Source: Paracoccus denitrificans (lineage in GTDB: Bacteria; Pseudomonadota; Alphaproteobacteria; Rhodobacterales; Rhodobacteraceae). Taken from it: a DNA stretch of 64,000 nucleotides. Both the position numbers and the translations under genes were made by a program. The stretch covers positions 372,001-436,000 of the forward strand of contig VAFL01000001.1 in NCBI GenBank assembly GCA_005768755.1, given 5' to 3'. Shown here one piece after another: positions 53,070 through 62,440 of this stretch. The stretch's first letter is position 1. Every line of letters begins with the position of its first letter. A model generated the notes under the pieces. The model searched no databases. It was not told the origin of the DNA and was given only the letters and a program-made list of their open reading frames with translations.

Positions 53070-53894
53070 TCATTCAACATCGCGGACCAGACGAAAGCCG
53101 ATGCTGATGCCGCGATAATCCGGGTCATAGTCGCGCCGCGAAGCGCTGCGCCAGCCGTCGCCTGTCGAATGCCAACTCCCCCCGCGTACGACGCGTTCCG
53201 CGCCGCTTTCGGGGCCTTGCGGATTGGTGGCAGGGCTTTCGGCATAGTAGTCCGCCCCATACCAGTCCTGTACCCATTCCCAGACATTGCCGTGAATGTC
53301 ATAAAGGCCCCAGGGGTTCTGCGTCTTCTGACCAACCGGATGATGACCGCCTTCGGCAAAGCCCTCGCCAAACCATGCATGTTCGCCAAGCTGCGCGCTG
53401 TCATCGCCGAAATAGTGCCGGGTCGTGGTGCCGGCACGGGCGAAATATTCCCATTCGGCTTCGGTCGGCAGGCGGTAATCCGGCCCGTCCTCAGCCGCGT
53501 TCAGGGCGTCGATGAACTCCTGTGCGTCGTTCCAGCTGACTGTCGCGGGATGATCCGGCCGGGTGATGCGTTCCGCCATGCCGGGACGGTCATAATAGGG
53601 GTTAGAGCGGTCGCGGACATAGGGGTTCTCGCCCATCAGCTGTTCCCATTCGGCCTGCGTCACCTCGGTCGTCGCGACCCAGAGAGGCCGGGAAATGGTC
53701 ACCTCGTGCTGCGGCTGTTCCATGCTGCGGGCTTCGGGATCGCTGTCGGGCGACCCCATCTGAAAGCTGCCGGCGGGAACCTGCACGAAGGTGATGCCAA
53801 GACTGTTGGTGAAAGTCTCGGGCTGCTGCGCCTGCACAGCGCCTGCAAGACCAAGCAGAAAGGCGAATATGGCAACGACACGCGATGCGGGCAT
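53070..53894 (-). CDS. Secreted SUMF1/formylglycine-generating-enzyme-like protein lacking catalytic cysteines
   Basis: 274 residues with a signal peptide ending VQAQ. The SUMF1 fold is clear: FVQVPAGSFQMGSP, PQHEVTISRPLWVATTEVTQAEWE, PVSW-like TVSWNDAQEFIDAL, YRLPTEAEWEYFARAG, and RVVRGGSWHST. In true formylglycine-generating enzymes the last block holds paired cysteines; here serine and other residues occupy them and I find no cysteine in the mature protein. It is probably a binding or scaffold protein. First gene of the leftward operon, divergent from a LysR gene. Confidence 0.85.
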   Translation of the reverse strand: MPASRVVAIFAFLLGLAGAVQAQQPETFTNSLGITFVQVPAGSFQMGSPDSDPEARSMEQPQHEVTISRPLWVATTEVTQAEWEQLMGENPYVRDRSNPYYDRPGMAERITRPDHPATVSWNDAQEFIDALNAAEDGPDYRLPTEAEWEYFARAGTTTRHYFGDDSAQLGEHAWFGEGFAEGGHHPVGQKTQNPWGLYDIHGNVWEWVQDWYGADYYAESPATNPQGPESGAERVVRGGSWHSTGDGWRSASRRDYDPDYRGISIGFRLVRDVE

Positions 53895-53902
53895 CTGGGC
53901 CT

Positions 53903-53927
53903 CCTATTAGCTTGCCGAGAAAATAGG
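53903..53927. promoter_or_regulatory. Inverted repeat between the SUMF1-like operon and its LysR gene
   Basis: CCTATT (53903-53908) and AATAGG (53922-53927) form a perfect 6-bp inverted repeat with a 13-nt gap in the 93-nt divergent region. Size and location suit a LysR-type operator. Confidence 0.35.
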
Positions 53928-53987
53928 ACCTGTTGTCTGGCTGTTGAAATGCTAGATTCAGTTTGGCTTTATCTTCAGGGGATATGA

Positions 53988-54881
53988 ATGCGGCGCGAGG
54001 AAATGGGCGATCTGATGGCATTTCTGGCCGTGGCCGAGGAGCGCAGCTTTACCCGTGCGGCCGCCCGGCTTGGCACGTCGCAAAGTGCTGTCAGCACTGT
54101 CGTGCGGCGGCTGGAAGAACGGCTGGACGTGCGTCTGCTGACGCGGACAACCCGATCCGTATCCCCGACAGAGGCTGGCGAGCGGTTGGCACAGACCCTG
54201 CGCCCGGCCTTTGACGAGATCGAGGCGCAACTGGTGACCATGGACGAAATGCGCAGCCATCCGGCAGGCACGATCCGCCTGACCTGCAGCAGGATCGCGG
54301 CAATGAGCCTGCTGATGCCGGCCGTCAACCGGATCATGGCCGAAAACCCGGATGTGAAGATCGAAATCAGCGTGGATTCGCGTTTCACCGATATCGCGAA
54401 GGACGGCTTCGATGCGGGCGTGCGCTTGGGCGAAAGCGTCGACAAGGACATGATCGGGGTTCGCATCGGACCAGAACTGGAAATGATGGTGGCGGCCACG
54501 CCCGAGTATTTCCGCGCCTATCCAAAGCCCGAAACCCCCTATGATCTGACCAGCCACAACTGCATCAACATCCGCATGCTGACGCTGGGTGGGCTGTATG
54601 TCTGGGAGTTCGAGAAGGATGGCCGCCCGCTGAATGTCCGCGTCGATGGACAGTTCACGTGCAGCGATTCCGGGCTGGTGCTGGACGCGGCGCTTGCCGG
54701 GCGTGGGCTGGTCTGCCTGCCCTCGGATCATCTGGCGCCCTATGTCGAGGACGGCCGCTTGATCCGGGTGCTGGCGGACTGGTGCCCGCCCTTTGCGGGT
54801 TACTATCTTTACTATCCCAGCAGGCGGCAGGTCACGCCAGCATTCCGCCTTCTGATCGACGCGCTGCGGTGGAAAGACTGA
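53988..54881 (+). CDS. LysR-family transcriptional regulator
   Basis: 297 residues, standard length. N-terminal winged helix (FTRAAARLGTSQSAVSTVVRRLEERL) and a substrate-binding domain typical of the CrgA/DmlR-like clade (IRLTCSRIAAMSLLMPAVNRI, DAGVRLGESVDKDMIGVRIGP). Divergent from the SUMF1-cupin-dehydrogenase operon, which it probably controls. Its stop codon abuts that of the next gene with no gap. Confidence 0.92.
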   Translation: MRREEMGDLMAFLAVAEERSFTRAAARLGTSQSAVSTVVRRLEERLDVRLLTRTTRSVSPTEAGERLAQTLRPAFDEIEAQLVTMDEMRSHPAGTIRLTCSRIAAMSLLMPAVNRIMAENPDVKIEISVDSRFTDIAKDGFDAGVRLGESVDKDMIGVRIGPELEMMVAATPEYFRAYPKPETPYDLTSHNCINIRMLTLGGLYVWEFEKDGRPLNVRVDGQFTCSDSGLVLDAALAGRGLVCLPSDHLAPYVEDGRLIRVLADWCPPFAGYYLYYPSRRQVTPAFRLLIDALRWKD

Positions 54882-56033
54882 TCAGTTCGAATTCGAAAGA
54901 TCGGAAAGCTTGGTCCGGTCGAACAGCGCGATCAACACCATGACCGCGCTGACCAGTGCCATACCCGTCAGTGCGTGTAGATACATGGCCAGCAACCCCG
55001 AAGCGACGAGCGCGATGATACCAAGCACATGTCTTTGGGCGCGGAAATCCGGCATAAGCCGCATATAGGAATAGTGTCCCAACAGAAATACCACCGGCCC
55101 CGCGATCAGCGGCAGCAGATGAGACATCGGCGCATCCCCGTAAGTGTCAGAGATCAGCACCTGGTTGGCAACGGCGCTAAGGATCAGTCCCGCCACCATC
55201 AGGATGACGGAATTGACCGCGGCCCGACCGATGCGGACCTGATCCGTTTCCTTCTCCAGATGCTCTTCGGAAATGTCCAGGTTCACGCCGAAGATGATCG
55301 CCCACATCGCGGTGGTGCCCAGGAATGCGCAGACGCCGGCAAAGATCGTGCGCGCGCTCAGCCCGGCCTCTGACAGGGCGAAGCCGGTCGAGATCACCGT
55401 TTCGCCAAGCGCGATCAGCAGAAACAGCGAACAGCGTTCCAGAAAATGCTGCGCGTCAAAGGGCATCTGCGCGGAATGCAGGTGGTTGCCGGGCAAGGGA
55501 TGGCCGGTCCAGATCCCCGCAAAAGCGGTGATGGTGGCGACGCCCCAGAACAACAGCCGCCCATCCGGGCCCAGCATCGCCCCGATGATCCACAACACCG
55601 CACAGAACAGGGTCCACATCAGCGTTCGCAGGTAATGGTTGCGGTAATCGGTATCCGGCGCGAAGGCGATGGTCCACAGCGTCCGCCCGACCTCGATCAG
55701 CAACAGCGGAATGATGAAGGCCCAGGCATGCTTGTCGAACGCATGCGCGATGGCTGCGTTCATCATCAGCCCCAGAACCATGATCAGCAATACAGCAAGG
55801 GTCGGGCGCGCGCGGTCATCACGGATGATCGTGGCCGACCAGCTTGTCCCCGACCAAACCGTCAGCACGGCGACCAGCATGATCGCGGTTTCCGCCAGCC
55901 CGTGCCAGTTCAGATGCGCGGCCAGATGGTGCGACAGCTGAATGAAGGCGAAGACGAAAACCAGATCGAAGAACAGTTCGATCGGAGAAGCCTCTTCGCG
56001 GGTCTCGTCAGTCTTGCGGGCGCGTTGGTTCAT
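54882..56033 (-). CDS. Low temperature requirement protein A (LtrA) family membrane protein
   Basis: 383 residues with about ten membrane segments. The N-terminal SPIELFFDLVFVFAFIQLSHHLA and the central ERCSLFLLIALGETVISTG blocks are the LtrA family signatures. The family is named for a Listeria low-temperature mutant; its biochemical role is unknown. It is transcribed towards the LysR gene. The 272 nt between it and the next sulfotransferase gene hold no gene I can support. Confidence 0.88.
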   Translation of the reverse strand: MNQRARKTDETREEASPIELFFDLVFVFAFIQLSHHLAAHLNWHGLAETAIMLVAVLTVWSGTSWSATIIRDDRARPTLAVLLIMVLGLMMNAAIAHAFDKHAWAFIIPLLLIEVGRTLWTIAFAPDTDYRNHYLRTLMWTLFCAVLWIIGAMLGPDGRLLFWGVATITAFAGIWTGHPLPGNHLHSAQMPFDAQHFLERCSLFLLIALGETVISTGFALSEAGLSARTIFAGVCAFLGTTAMWAIIFGVNLDISEEHLEKETDQVRIGRAAVNSVILMVAGLILSAVANQVLISDTYGDAPMSHLLPLIAGPVVFLLGHYSYMRLMPDFRAQRHVLGIIALVASGLLAMYLHALTGMALVSAVMVLIALFDRTKLSDLSNSN

Positions 56034-56305
56034 GGTCGCAGAGGATATGAAAATTCAGTTCGGGTCTACAGGAAATGGACCGCGCGCGGGACGCGGCCCG
56101 TTCCGGGATCAATCCTCGACCTTGAAATTATGGGCCTTTCGGCCGACGGCGTCCGGGGCTGGCCAATTGCGGAGGGCCGGGATTGTTTGCGGCCCGACTG
56201 ATCGACGCCCCGAACGCCTGCGGGCGTGACCACAATCGCGCCGTTGATCGTGGCAGAGTGTAGACGTCAGGCGTTCATTCAAGACTTCTTGCGCAGAGCG
56301 TAGTC

Positions 56306-57166
56306 TTATTGCGTTCCGTGATCGGGATGGCTGGGCCACAGCGACAGATCGCGTCCTGACAGGTTTTCAGTCTCGATGATCTGGTCGGCGAATGTTTCCG
56401 TCAGTCGCTGCCTGGTCTCGGCCCGCATCGGTGGGATTTCATCACGCACATCGACGCTGTTCATTTTAAGCAATTGCCGGAATGGGGTGACTTTTTTCAG
56501 CGCCGCCAGCTGCTCTTCCAGTCCCATGCGCCGCATGGCCTGGCCCTGGGCGCGCAGCGTGGCGCGCAGCCAGCCGAACCTTGCCCGATCGCTGACGTTT
56601 CGGCGTTCGGAAAGCAGGTTGGTAGAAAAATCCTGTTCGATCCCCAGGAATTCGTAAACGCGGGCAGCCTGGGCCGCTGTGTCGCGGCGAACGTCCTCTG
56701 CCAGCAAGACAAGGATCTGGTCCTTGTCGAAGCAGGAAAACCATCGATGAAGATGGTCGGCATACATGCCCTGCTCTGTATAGGACGGATTATTCGCGAG
56801 GCCGTCTTCGAAACTCGTCGACGCAGGTATATGCCCCTTGATCAATTCGTGAAGGTGGTTGGAAAACGCCCGCTCGACCGGGTCACGAAGCAGGCAGACG
56901 ATGCGCATGCCCGGATCGAAGTCGTGTACACGCTGCGGTGCGCGGGGATCGTGAAAATAAGAAGGGGATGCCTCAAATCGGATATCGCAGTTCATCCCCT
57001 CGAAATGCGTTTCATACCAGCGATAACCGTGGTCGAAATAATAGCTGAAAAAATCCAGTTCCTTGTCAGTCGCGACGTCCGCTTGCGGATGGCTGCCCAG
57101 AACCGCGTGAATGAAGGACGACGCGCATTTCTGCGCGCCGATCCCGATGGCGTTGGGTCGTGTCAT
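56306..57166 (-). CDS. Sulfotransferase, carbohydrate-type
   Basis: 286 residues. PAPS-dependent sulfotransferase fold: 5'-phosphosulfate loop in IGIGAQKCASSFIHAVLGSHP near the N-terminus and the 3'-phosphate region CLLRDPVERAFSNHLHE. This architecture resembles heparan N-deacetylase/sulfotransferase-like enzymes acting on glycans. The ATG at 57166 overlaps the stop of the preceding sulfotransferase (ATGA). Last gene of the polysaccharide operon. Confidence 0.85.
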   Translation of the reverse strand: MTRPNAIGIGAQKCASSFIHAVLGSHPQADVATDKELDFFSYYFDHGYRWYETHFEGMNCDIRFEASPSYFHDPRAPQRVHDFDPGMRIVCLLRDPVERAFSNHLHELIKGHIPASTSFEDGLANNPSYTEQGMYADHLHRWFSCFDKDQILVLLAEDVRRDTAAQAARVYEFLGIEQDFSTNLLSERRNVSDRARFGWLRATLRAQGQAMRRMGLEEQLAALKKVTPFRQLLKMNSVDVRDEIPPMRAETRQRLTETFADQIIETENLSGRDLSLWPSHPDHGTQ

Positions 57167-57999
57167 GCTGCGGCATCCTTCCAGAAATGGGCACGCGCGA
57201 ATTCGTATATGCTCGTGTCGGCCGCACATGCCGCTTCAAGCCGTGTGCGCTGAGCCGCGTTCAATTGAATTTTGGGCCATGCCGCCTGATTGTAGCGGTG
57301 GATACGCGGTCGCGTCCCAAACTGGTGGGTGAAGCTGTCAAGAAACTGAGGCAGATCGTCCAGGAATCCCACGACGCTGAACTTTTCCAGCCGCCTTTTT
57401 GCGAGATCGAGCGCGCTGCCCTCATCGGCGGGGCTGACAACGTTCTGGCCGCTGAGATAGCGCAGAAAAACAGTCGCGTGGCTGCGACCGACGGGGCCAT
57501 CAAGCCAAGCGTCCACGTCAGGCTCGACGAAACCGTTGCCGGCCATCATGGCAAAGTTGGAAATCGCCCTTGCGACCGGTTCCCTCAACAGGGTGACGAG
57601 ACTGTAGTCATCGCCGAAATGCCGCATGGCGGCATCGGAATACAGAACATGGCCATGTATCAGGCGCGCGCCCGCGGCCATGTGTGTCAGCAGCAGTTGC
57701 TCGCGTAATGCGAAGGTCAGGTCGCCATGTTCAAGGTCCTCATGGCAGGTTGCCACGTCATTGCGATCGAATGCTGCGATCGCAGCGGCGCGACGCGTGG
57801 ACAATGCGTCGATGACGGCGACGTTCTGGCCCAAAGGTACAGTCGCATAAAGGGCCTCGGACAAAGATGTGCCACCGCATTTCGGCATATGCATGAACAG
57901 GCACGGCTTCTTCAACCCGCCCGCAAGCGCGCGCGTTCGCCCTGCATAGATACGGGCACGTCTAAGCGTGCGTGGCGGCATGCGGAAAGGGTTGGCCAT
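57163..57999 (-). CDS. Sulfotransferase family protein
   Basis: 278 residues. A basic N-terminus is followed by the phosphosulfate loop FMHMPKCGGTSLSEAL and the 3'-phosphate block VTLLREPVARAISNFAMM. HMPKCGGTS is typical of the sulfotransferase-2/3 group active on polysaccharides. It overlaps the next sulfotransferase gene by 4 bp and follows the chain-length gene by 11 nt. Two adjacent sulfotransferases suggest two sulfation positions on one polymer (inference). Confidence 0.85.
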   Translation of the reverse strand: MANPFRMPPRTLRRARIYAGRTRALAGGLKKPCLFMHMPKCGGTSLSEALYATVPLGQNVAVIDALSTRRAAAIAAFDRNDVATCHEDLEHGDLTFALREQLLLTHMAAGARLIHGHVLYSDAAMRHFGDDYSLVTLLREPVARAISNFAMMAGNGFVEPDVDAWLDGPVGRSHATVFLRYLSGQNVVSPADEGSALDLAKRRLEKFSVVGFLDDLPQFLDSFTHQFGTRPRIHRYNQAAWPKIQLNAAQRTRLEAACAADTSIYEFARAHFWKDAAA

Positions 58000-58010
58000 C
58001 TGATTATCGC

Positions 58011-60053
58011 TCAGCTTGTTTTGTGGGTGTGGCGGGTGATCGGATCGATGCGGCGAAGCCGCCTGGCAGAGGCGTCGGTCATTATCGCGCCTGCCAACCG
58101 ATCCGTGACCATCGGCCTTTGTTCCAGCAGCTGCGACAGGTTCGATCTTGATTGCTGTCCGAATGGCAGCGTCAACAGAACGCGTGATATATCTGCCGCC
58201 TGGATCAGTTCCTCGACCGGATCTGTCAGGGCCGGACCGTCGATCAGAACATAGTCGGCCGCAGTCTGCCCGACGATATCGCGGATTGCCTGACTGTGCG
58301 CGCTGGGGTTCAGAGCAGCATCCGGCGGTGCTGCGACGATGCTCAACCCTTCGGAAAGCGTGACGGGTTGATGGCTTTGCGGCGCCAGGTCCAGCAGCCG
58401 TGTCAACATGCGGCTGCGGGCATCACCGTCGATCAGCAGGACATTCGCGCCGTGATCAGCCAGAAAGCGGCCCAACAGATAGCTGAAATCGGCGCGAGAG
58501 CGTTGATCATCAGGTGAACTGATCAGTGTTGGCCCCTGACCGGACAGACTGACCGCTGTTCTGCGCAATGTATCGACAGACATCTGGCGACCAGCCGTTT
58601 GCTTTGCTGCCTTTTTGGCAGGCGATGAGGAAGGCTTTATCCGCTGGTTCGGCAAAGAGCCGAGATATGCCGCGTGCAGGGAATCGCGCACGTCTTCCGG
58701 CGTGCGGATGCGGTCATCCGCTTGCTCACGGAAAAATGCGATTGCGACTGCCAGGAAAAGACCTGCGATTGCCGCCACGACGGTCGAGCGGAACAGAGAC
58801 AGGTTAGATGGCTCGGACGGGGCGACCGCGTCGTCGATGATGCGCGCGGCGCCCACGATGAACAGGTCCTGGCTTTGGCTTTGCTGCAATTGATCCAGCA
58901 TTCTGCGCTGCTGGCTTTCGATCGATTCAGCGGTACGCTGAAGGTTGCCCAACTCGATCTGTTCTGCCGCGATCCGGGATGCATCCTGCTGCAATTGATC
59001 GTGTTGCTCCTCGAGCGCGGCAAGCGAAGCGCTTGCGACCTCGATCTCGGATTGCCGGGCCGAGCGTAATTGCTGCAGTTCTTCGCGAAGCTGATCGGTC
59101 AATCGGTCCACGACCACCTGCGCGCTTCCGACGCCATCGCCCCGAAGAACCTGACCCTGTGCCTGTTCGTTCTTCAACTGCTCGAACAGTCTGGCAAGTG
59201 TTGGGGTGCCGGAATCGACCGACAGCAACTCGCCGACGCCGTTGCCGCTTTCCAGACGCTGAAGATCGACATCTATCTGGTCAAGGCGGGTACGGCTTTC
59301 ACGCATGTCAGACTGCACCCGTACGATTTCTTCTTCAATCGACGTGATCTCCAGCCCGACCAGTCCCAGCGTTCCGTCGCGGGGGACGTCGTGCTCTACC
59401 AGGAACTGCTGGACCGCGGCCTCGGCCTGACTGGATTGCTTGGCCAGCCGGTCGATTTCCGTTGTCAGGAACCGGGTCGCATCCTCGACCCGGCCGCGCG
59501 TGTCCGCCTGCTGAGAAACCAGATATTCGTCGGAAACCAGGTTTGCGATGGTTGCGGCAAGCTGCGGATCTGTCGCCGTAAAGCTGACGCTGATGACGAA
59601 TGTATTGCCGACCCGTTCGACCAGCAGCTGCCGTTCCAGCCAGGCGATCCAGTCTTCGGTCGTTGGTGCTTCGGTATCTTCGCCTTCATCGGTTTGGGGT
59701 TCCGGCATCATCTGCTGGTTTTCAAGCCGGGTCAGAACACGCCGCAGCAGGCGATCGGATGTCAGCACCTCGATTTCGGAATCGACGATCAGCGCGTCTG
59801 CCTGAAAAATGGTCGGCGTCGGTGACCCGCTGCTTGTGCTGGTAAGCCGTGGGTCGATCATGATGGCCGATGACGCAGTGTAAACCTGTGGCTGCGAACT
59901 GGCCCAGAAGGCGCCAAGCGCCGCAAACGCAACCATCGACAGCACCAGCAGCCAGAGATTGCGCATCAGCGCGCGCGTGGCGCGGCGTAGCAGGGTCGAG
60001 AACTCTGGCGGTGTCCAGTCGCGATCAAAGGCGCTGAGATTGTCCTGACGCAT
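58011..60053 (-). CDS. Wzc/GumC-like polysaccharide chain-length protein with degenerate kinase domain
   Basis: 680 residues. Wzz domain with two membrane helices (about 30-50 and 425-445) and a long periplasmic coiled coil between them (about 200-400). A BY-kinase-like C-terminal domain starts near 500. The Walker A is not recognisable: TLISSPDDQRSRADF sits where GxxxxGKS/T is expected. The Walker A'-like VLLIDGD remains, and the tail (TRHTHKTS) lacks a tyrosine cluster. It probably sets polymer length or export without autokinase activity. It lies 3 nt after the polymerase/ligase gene. Confidence 0.88.
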   Translation of the reverse strand: MRQDNLSAFDRDWTPPEFSTLLRRATRALMRNLWLLVLSMVAFAALGAFWASSQPQVYTASSAIMIDPRLTSTSSGSPTPTIFQADALIVDSEIEVLTSDRLLRRVLTRLENQQMMPEPQTDEGEDTEAPTTEDWIAWLERQLLVERVGNTFVISVSFTATDPQLAATIANLVSDEYLVSQQADTRGRVEDATRFLTTEIDRLAKQSSQAEAAVQQFLVEHDVPRDGTLGLVGLEITSIEEEIVRVQSDMRESRTRLDQIDVDLQRLESGNGVGELLSVDSGTPTLARLFEQLKNEQAQGQVLRGDGVGSAQVVVDRLTDQLREELQQLRSARQSEIEVASASLAALEEQHDQLQQDASRIAAEQIELGNLQRTAESIESQQRRMLDQLQQSQSQDLFIVGAARIIDDAVAPSEPSNLSLFRSTVVAAIAGLFLAVAIAFFREQADDRIRTPEDVRDSLHAAYLGSLPNQRIKPSSSPAKKAAKQTAGRQMSVDTLRRTAVSLSGQGPTLISSPDDQRSRADFSYLLGRFLADHGANVLLIDGDARSRMLTRLLDLAPQSHQPVTLSEGLSIVAAPPDAALNPSAHSQAIRDIVGQTAADYVLIDGPALTDPVEELIQAADISRVLLTLPFGQQSRSNLSQLLEQRPMVTDRLAGAIMTDASARRLRRIDPITRHTHKTS

Positions 60054-60056
60054 GAC

Positions 60057-61358
60057 TTATCCTTGTTCCGGCAAAAGCGCGTACCGGGCAGTGGGGCGGC
60101 CAGCCCGCGCGCTACGCCCGGATGTTATCCAATGCCGGCGGGGACTGACAGACGGTACCGGCCCGAAGCTGACACCCAATGCGACAATCAGGATCAAAGG
60201 TATGGCATGAGGCTGGTAAAGCTGGGCCCCCAGCTGTGCCATCGCGAAATTAGCGATAATGATTGCGATCGCCCAGACGGCAACGGGGTCGGCATGGTTT
60301 CGGGCGTGAAAGAATGCCCGGCGCAAGGCAACGATGATCTGGCTGTAATGCGCAACAAGCCCCACCGGTCCCAGCATGACCAGCAGTTCGACCGTCAGGT
60401 TGTGAAACCCGACGACACCGTCCCCGTATCGGGTCTGAAGGGCGATGATGGAATTGGCAAAGCGCGGGTCGGTCCAGAAGCCGTTCGCGCCATAGCCAAG
60501 CCAAGGCTCCTGCAGATAGTAACGCCAGCCGAAGTCCCACAGGACCGTGCGCCCGGTCAGGGATGCGTCCCGACCAACGAGGTTCAGGACTTCATTCATC
60601 GGATCGATGCGCAGAAGCCCCACAAGCCCGGCCGTCACTGCAATTGCCAGTGCGATCATGCCCAACAATGCCAGCCAGGCATCGCGCCATCCCATTGCGA
60701 CCCAAAGCGCAAGCGCAGCCAGCGGTGCCACCACACATAGCAGCATGGATGTCGCCGATCCCGATATTGAAACCATGAACGCGGTAAATGCCAGCATCAC
60801 GATGTACATGAATCGCAGGCGCAGGGGGACCCGGGGCAGGATAAATGCTGCGAAAACACAGGTGATCGCAAACAGCACCGCCCGATGACCAAGGGCATTC
60901 TTAGATATGAATATGCCCTGAAAATAACCGCGATGATCATAGGCGCGGGGGAATATCCCAGAGATGTTCATCAGGGATGCCAGCATGGCGACGGTCATCA
61001 CACCGCCGAAGATCAGCAGGATTCTGCGTGGCTGCATGGTCTGACCGATGAATACCGCCATCAGAACAGTCATCGCCAACTGGACCGAAAACCGGATTGT
61101 GCCCGACGGTTGCGCCGACCAGAGGATCGAAAAAAGTGAAATGGCCGGGAATAGAAGAAAGACCCAGTTTTCGGCCAAAGCCTGCAATGCCAGGCGAAAA
61201 TGCATGCTCAGACGAAGCAGGCAGTAACCGTAGCATAAAAGCCAGAGCGGAGAGTGGAGGCCGAGGAACATGAACGCGTCCGACGACAGCATGAACACCG
61301 CCGCGGCAAATCCTGTATCCATGAACCGGACCAGATGAACATGACGCTGCGCCGTCAT
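60057..61358 (-). CDS. O-antigen ligase/polymerase (Wzy/WaaL-like) membrane protein
   Basis: 433 residues with about eleven hydrophobic helices. The central periplasmic loop contains RDASLTGRTVLWDFGWRYYLQEPWLGYGANGFW, the usual Wzy_C block (GR...W...I...P..G.G...F). It would polymerise repeat units or attach them to a carrier. Start overlaps the acyltransferase stop. The N-terminal MTAQRHVHLVRF is cytoplasmic. Confidence 0.9.
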   Translation of the reverse strand: MTAQRHVHLVRFMDTGFAAAVFMLSSDAFMFLGLHSPLWLLCYGYCLLRLSMHFRLALQALAENWVFLLFPAISLFSILWSAQPSGTIRFSVQLAMTVLMAVFIGQTMQPRRILLIFGGVMTVAMLASLMNISGIFPRAYDHRGYFQGIFISKNALGHRAVLFAITCVFAAFILPRVPLRLRFMYIVMLAFTAFMVSISGSATSMLLCVVAPLAALALWVAMGWRDAWLALLGMIALAIAVTAGLVGLLRIDPMNEVLNLVGRDASLTGRTVLWDFGWRYYLQEPWLGYGANGFWTDPRFANSIIALQTRYGDGVVGFHNLTVELLVMLGPVGLVAHYSQIIVALRRAFFHARNHADPVAVWAIAIIIANFAMAQLGAQLYQPHAIPLILIVALGVSFGPVPSVSPRRHWITSGRSARAGRPTARYALLPEQG

Positions 61359-62440
61359 TTTGACGGCCTCAGCTGAGCGTGATCACCCGCCCGGTGCTTC
61401 GCCGGCCTTGCCGCACGCTTGGCGCGTGCGAGCGCCGCTTGCTCGGGCCCGCGGCTCAGGCGCGCGACGCCAACGGTCACCAGGAACACCGCGACCGAGA
61501 TCGCCAGACCTGCAATCCCGCCACGAATTCCGATCCAATGTTCGGCCCAGGTCAGAAAGATCATGTGTGTCAGGTAGATGCTGTAAGAAAGCTCTCCCAG
61601 AAAGACCGGAAGCGGTCTGGCCAAAAGTGCAAACGGGCCCGCCCCGCGCATCGCGGCCAGAAAAGCCGCACCGATCGCAAGGAAAGCGATGGGGTCCGCC
61701 CAGACCGGAACGCTGGCATCCAACGCGCGCCTGAGCGATGGAATTGACAGGATCAGTCCCGCTATCGCGATCCAGCCCAGAAGCCGGGCCCGTCCTGACG
61801 GCTCAAGCCAGATTGTCAGCGGTGCGCGGATTATGGAAATAGCCACACCAGTCAGAAAATAGGGGGCATAATAGAACACGGTCTCGACCGGGACGAGGTG
61901 GGCGTGAAAGGCAAGTATCTGCATGGCCGACAGTGCAGCAACTACCAGCCCGAACGACATGGCAGCCGCCAGCGAGAACGTGCCACGACGGTAGCTGAGC
62001 CACCAGCCGATGGCGAAAATGAGATAGAACTGAACCTCGACCGGCACCGCCCAAAGTGCGGAAGTTCCCTGAACAAGAAAGGCGTTCCGGGCGATCGTTG
62101 CCAGGTCTGGCATCGGGTATGGCCAAGGTATTCCGGCAATCGTCGCAATGATGGAAAGCACGACGATGACGTAGAACAGCGGCAGAACCCGTCCCAGCCG
62201 CGCTGCGAAATATTGCCTGATCGCGACCCCGGTTGGTGGACGACCAAGGTAAAGCATGCCCATCAGAAACCCGCTGAGCACAAAGAAGATCATCACGCCA
62301 AGCTGTCCCGCTGAAGCCCCAAGCGGACGCGGCAGATAGCCTGCATTGGCGCAATGCGCGATGAACACCACCAGCACCGCCGCGCCGCGAAGGCCGGTCA
62401 GTGTATCGATCCGCTTGTCGTCTTTTTCGGGTCCGGTCAT
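61355..62440 (-). CDS. Acyltransferase 3 family membrane protein
   Basis: 361 residues with about ten membrane helices. The N-terminal LTGLRGAAVLVVFIAHCANAG carries the conserved arginine and histidine of the acyltransferase-3 family (R-G-x-A...H). Likely adds acetyl or another acyl group to a sugar of the polysaccharide. Overlaps its neighbours on both sides by 4 bp. Confidence 0.9.
   Translation of the reverse strand: MTGPEKDDKRIDTLTGLRGAAVLVVFIAHCANAGYLPRPLGASAGQLGVMIFFVLSGFLMGMLYLGRPPTGVAIRQYFAARLGRVLPLFYVIVVLSIIATIAGIPWPYPMPDLATIARNAFLVQGTSALWAVPVEVQFYLIFAIGWWLSYRRGTFSLAAAMSFGLVVAALSAMQILAFHAHLVPVETVFYYAPYFLTGVAISIIRAPLTIWLEPSGRARLLGWIAIAGLILSIPSLRRALDASVPVWADPIAFLAIGAAFLAAMRGAGPFALLARPLPVFLGELSYSIYLTHMIFLTWAEHWIGIRGGIAGLAISVAVFLVTVGVARLSRGPEQAALARAKRAARPAKHRAGDHAQLRPSK

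Noticed and set aside
56034..56305. Possible short gene (76 codons, leftward) between ltrA and the sulfotransferase
   Set aside because: Its start lies inside the sulfotransferase gene, no ribosome site or family resemblance is visible, and the composition is Arg-rich as in shadow frames.
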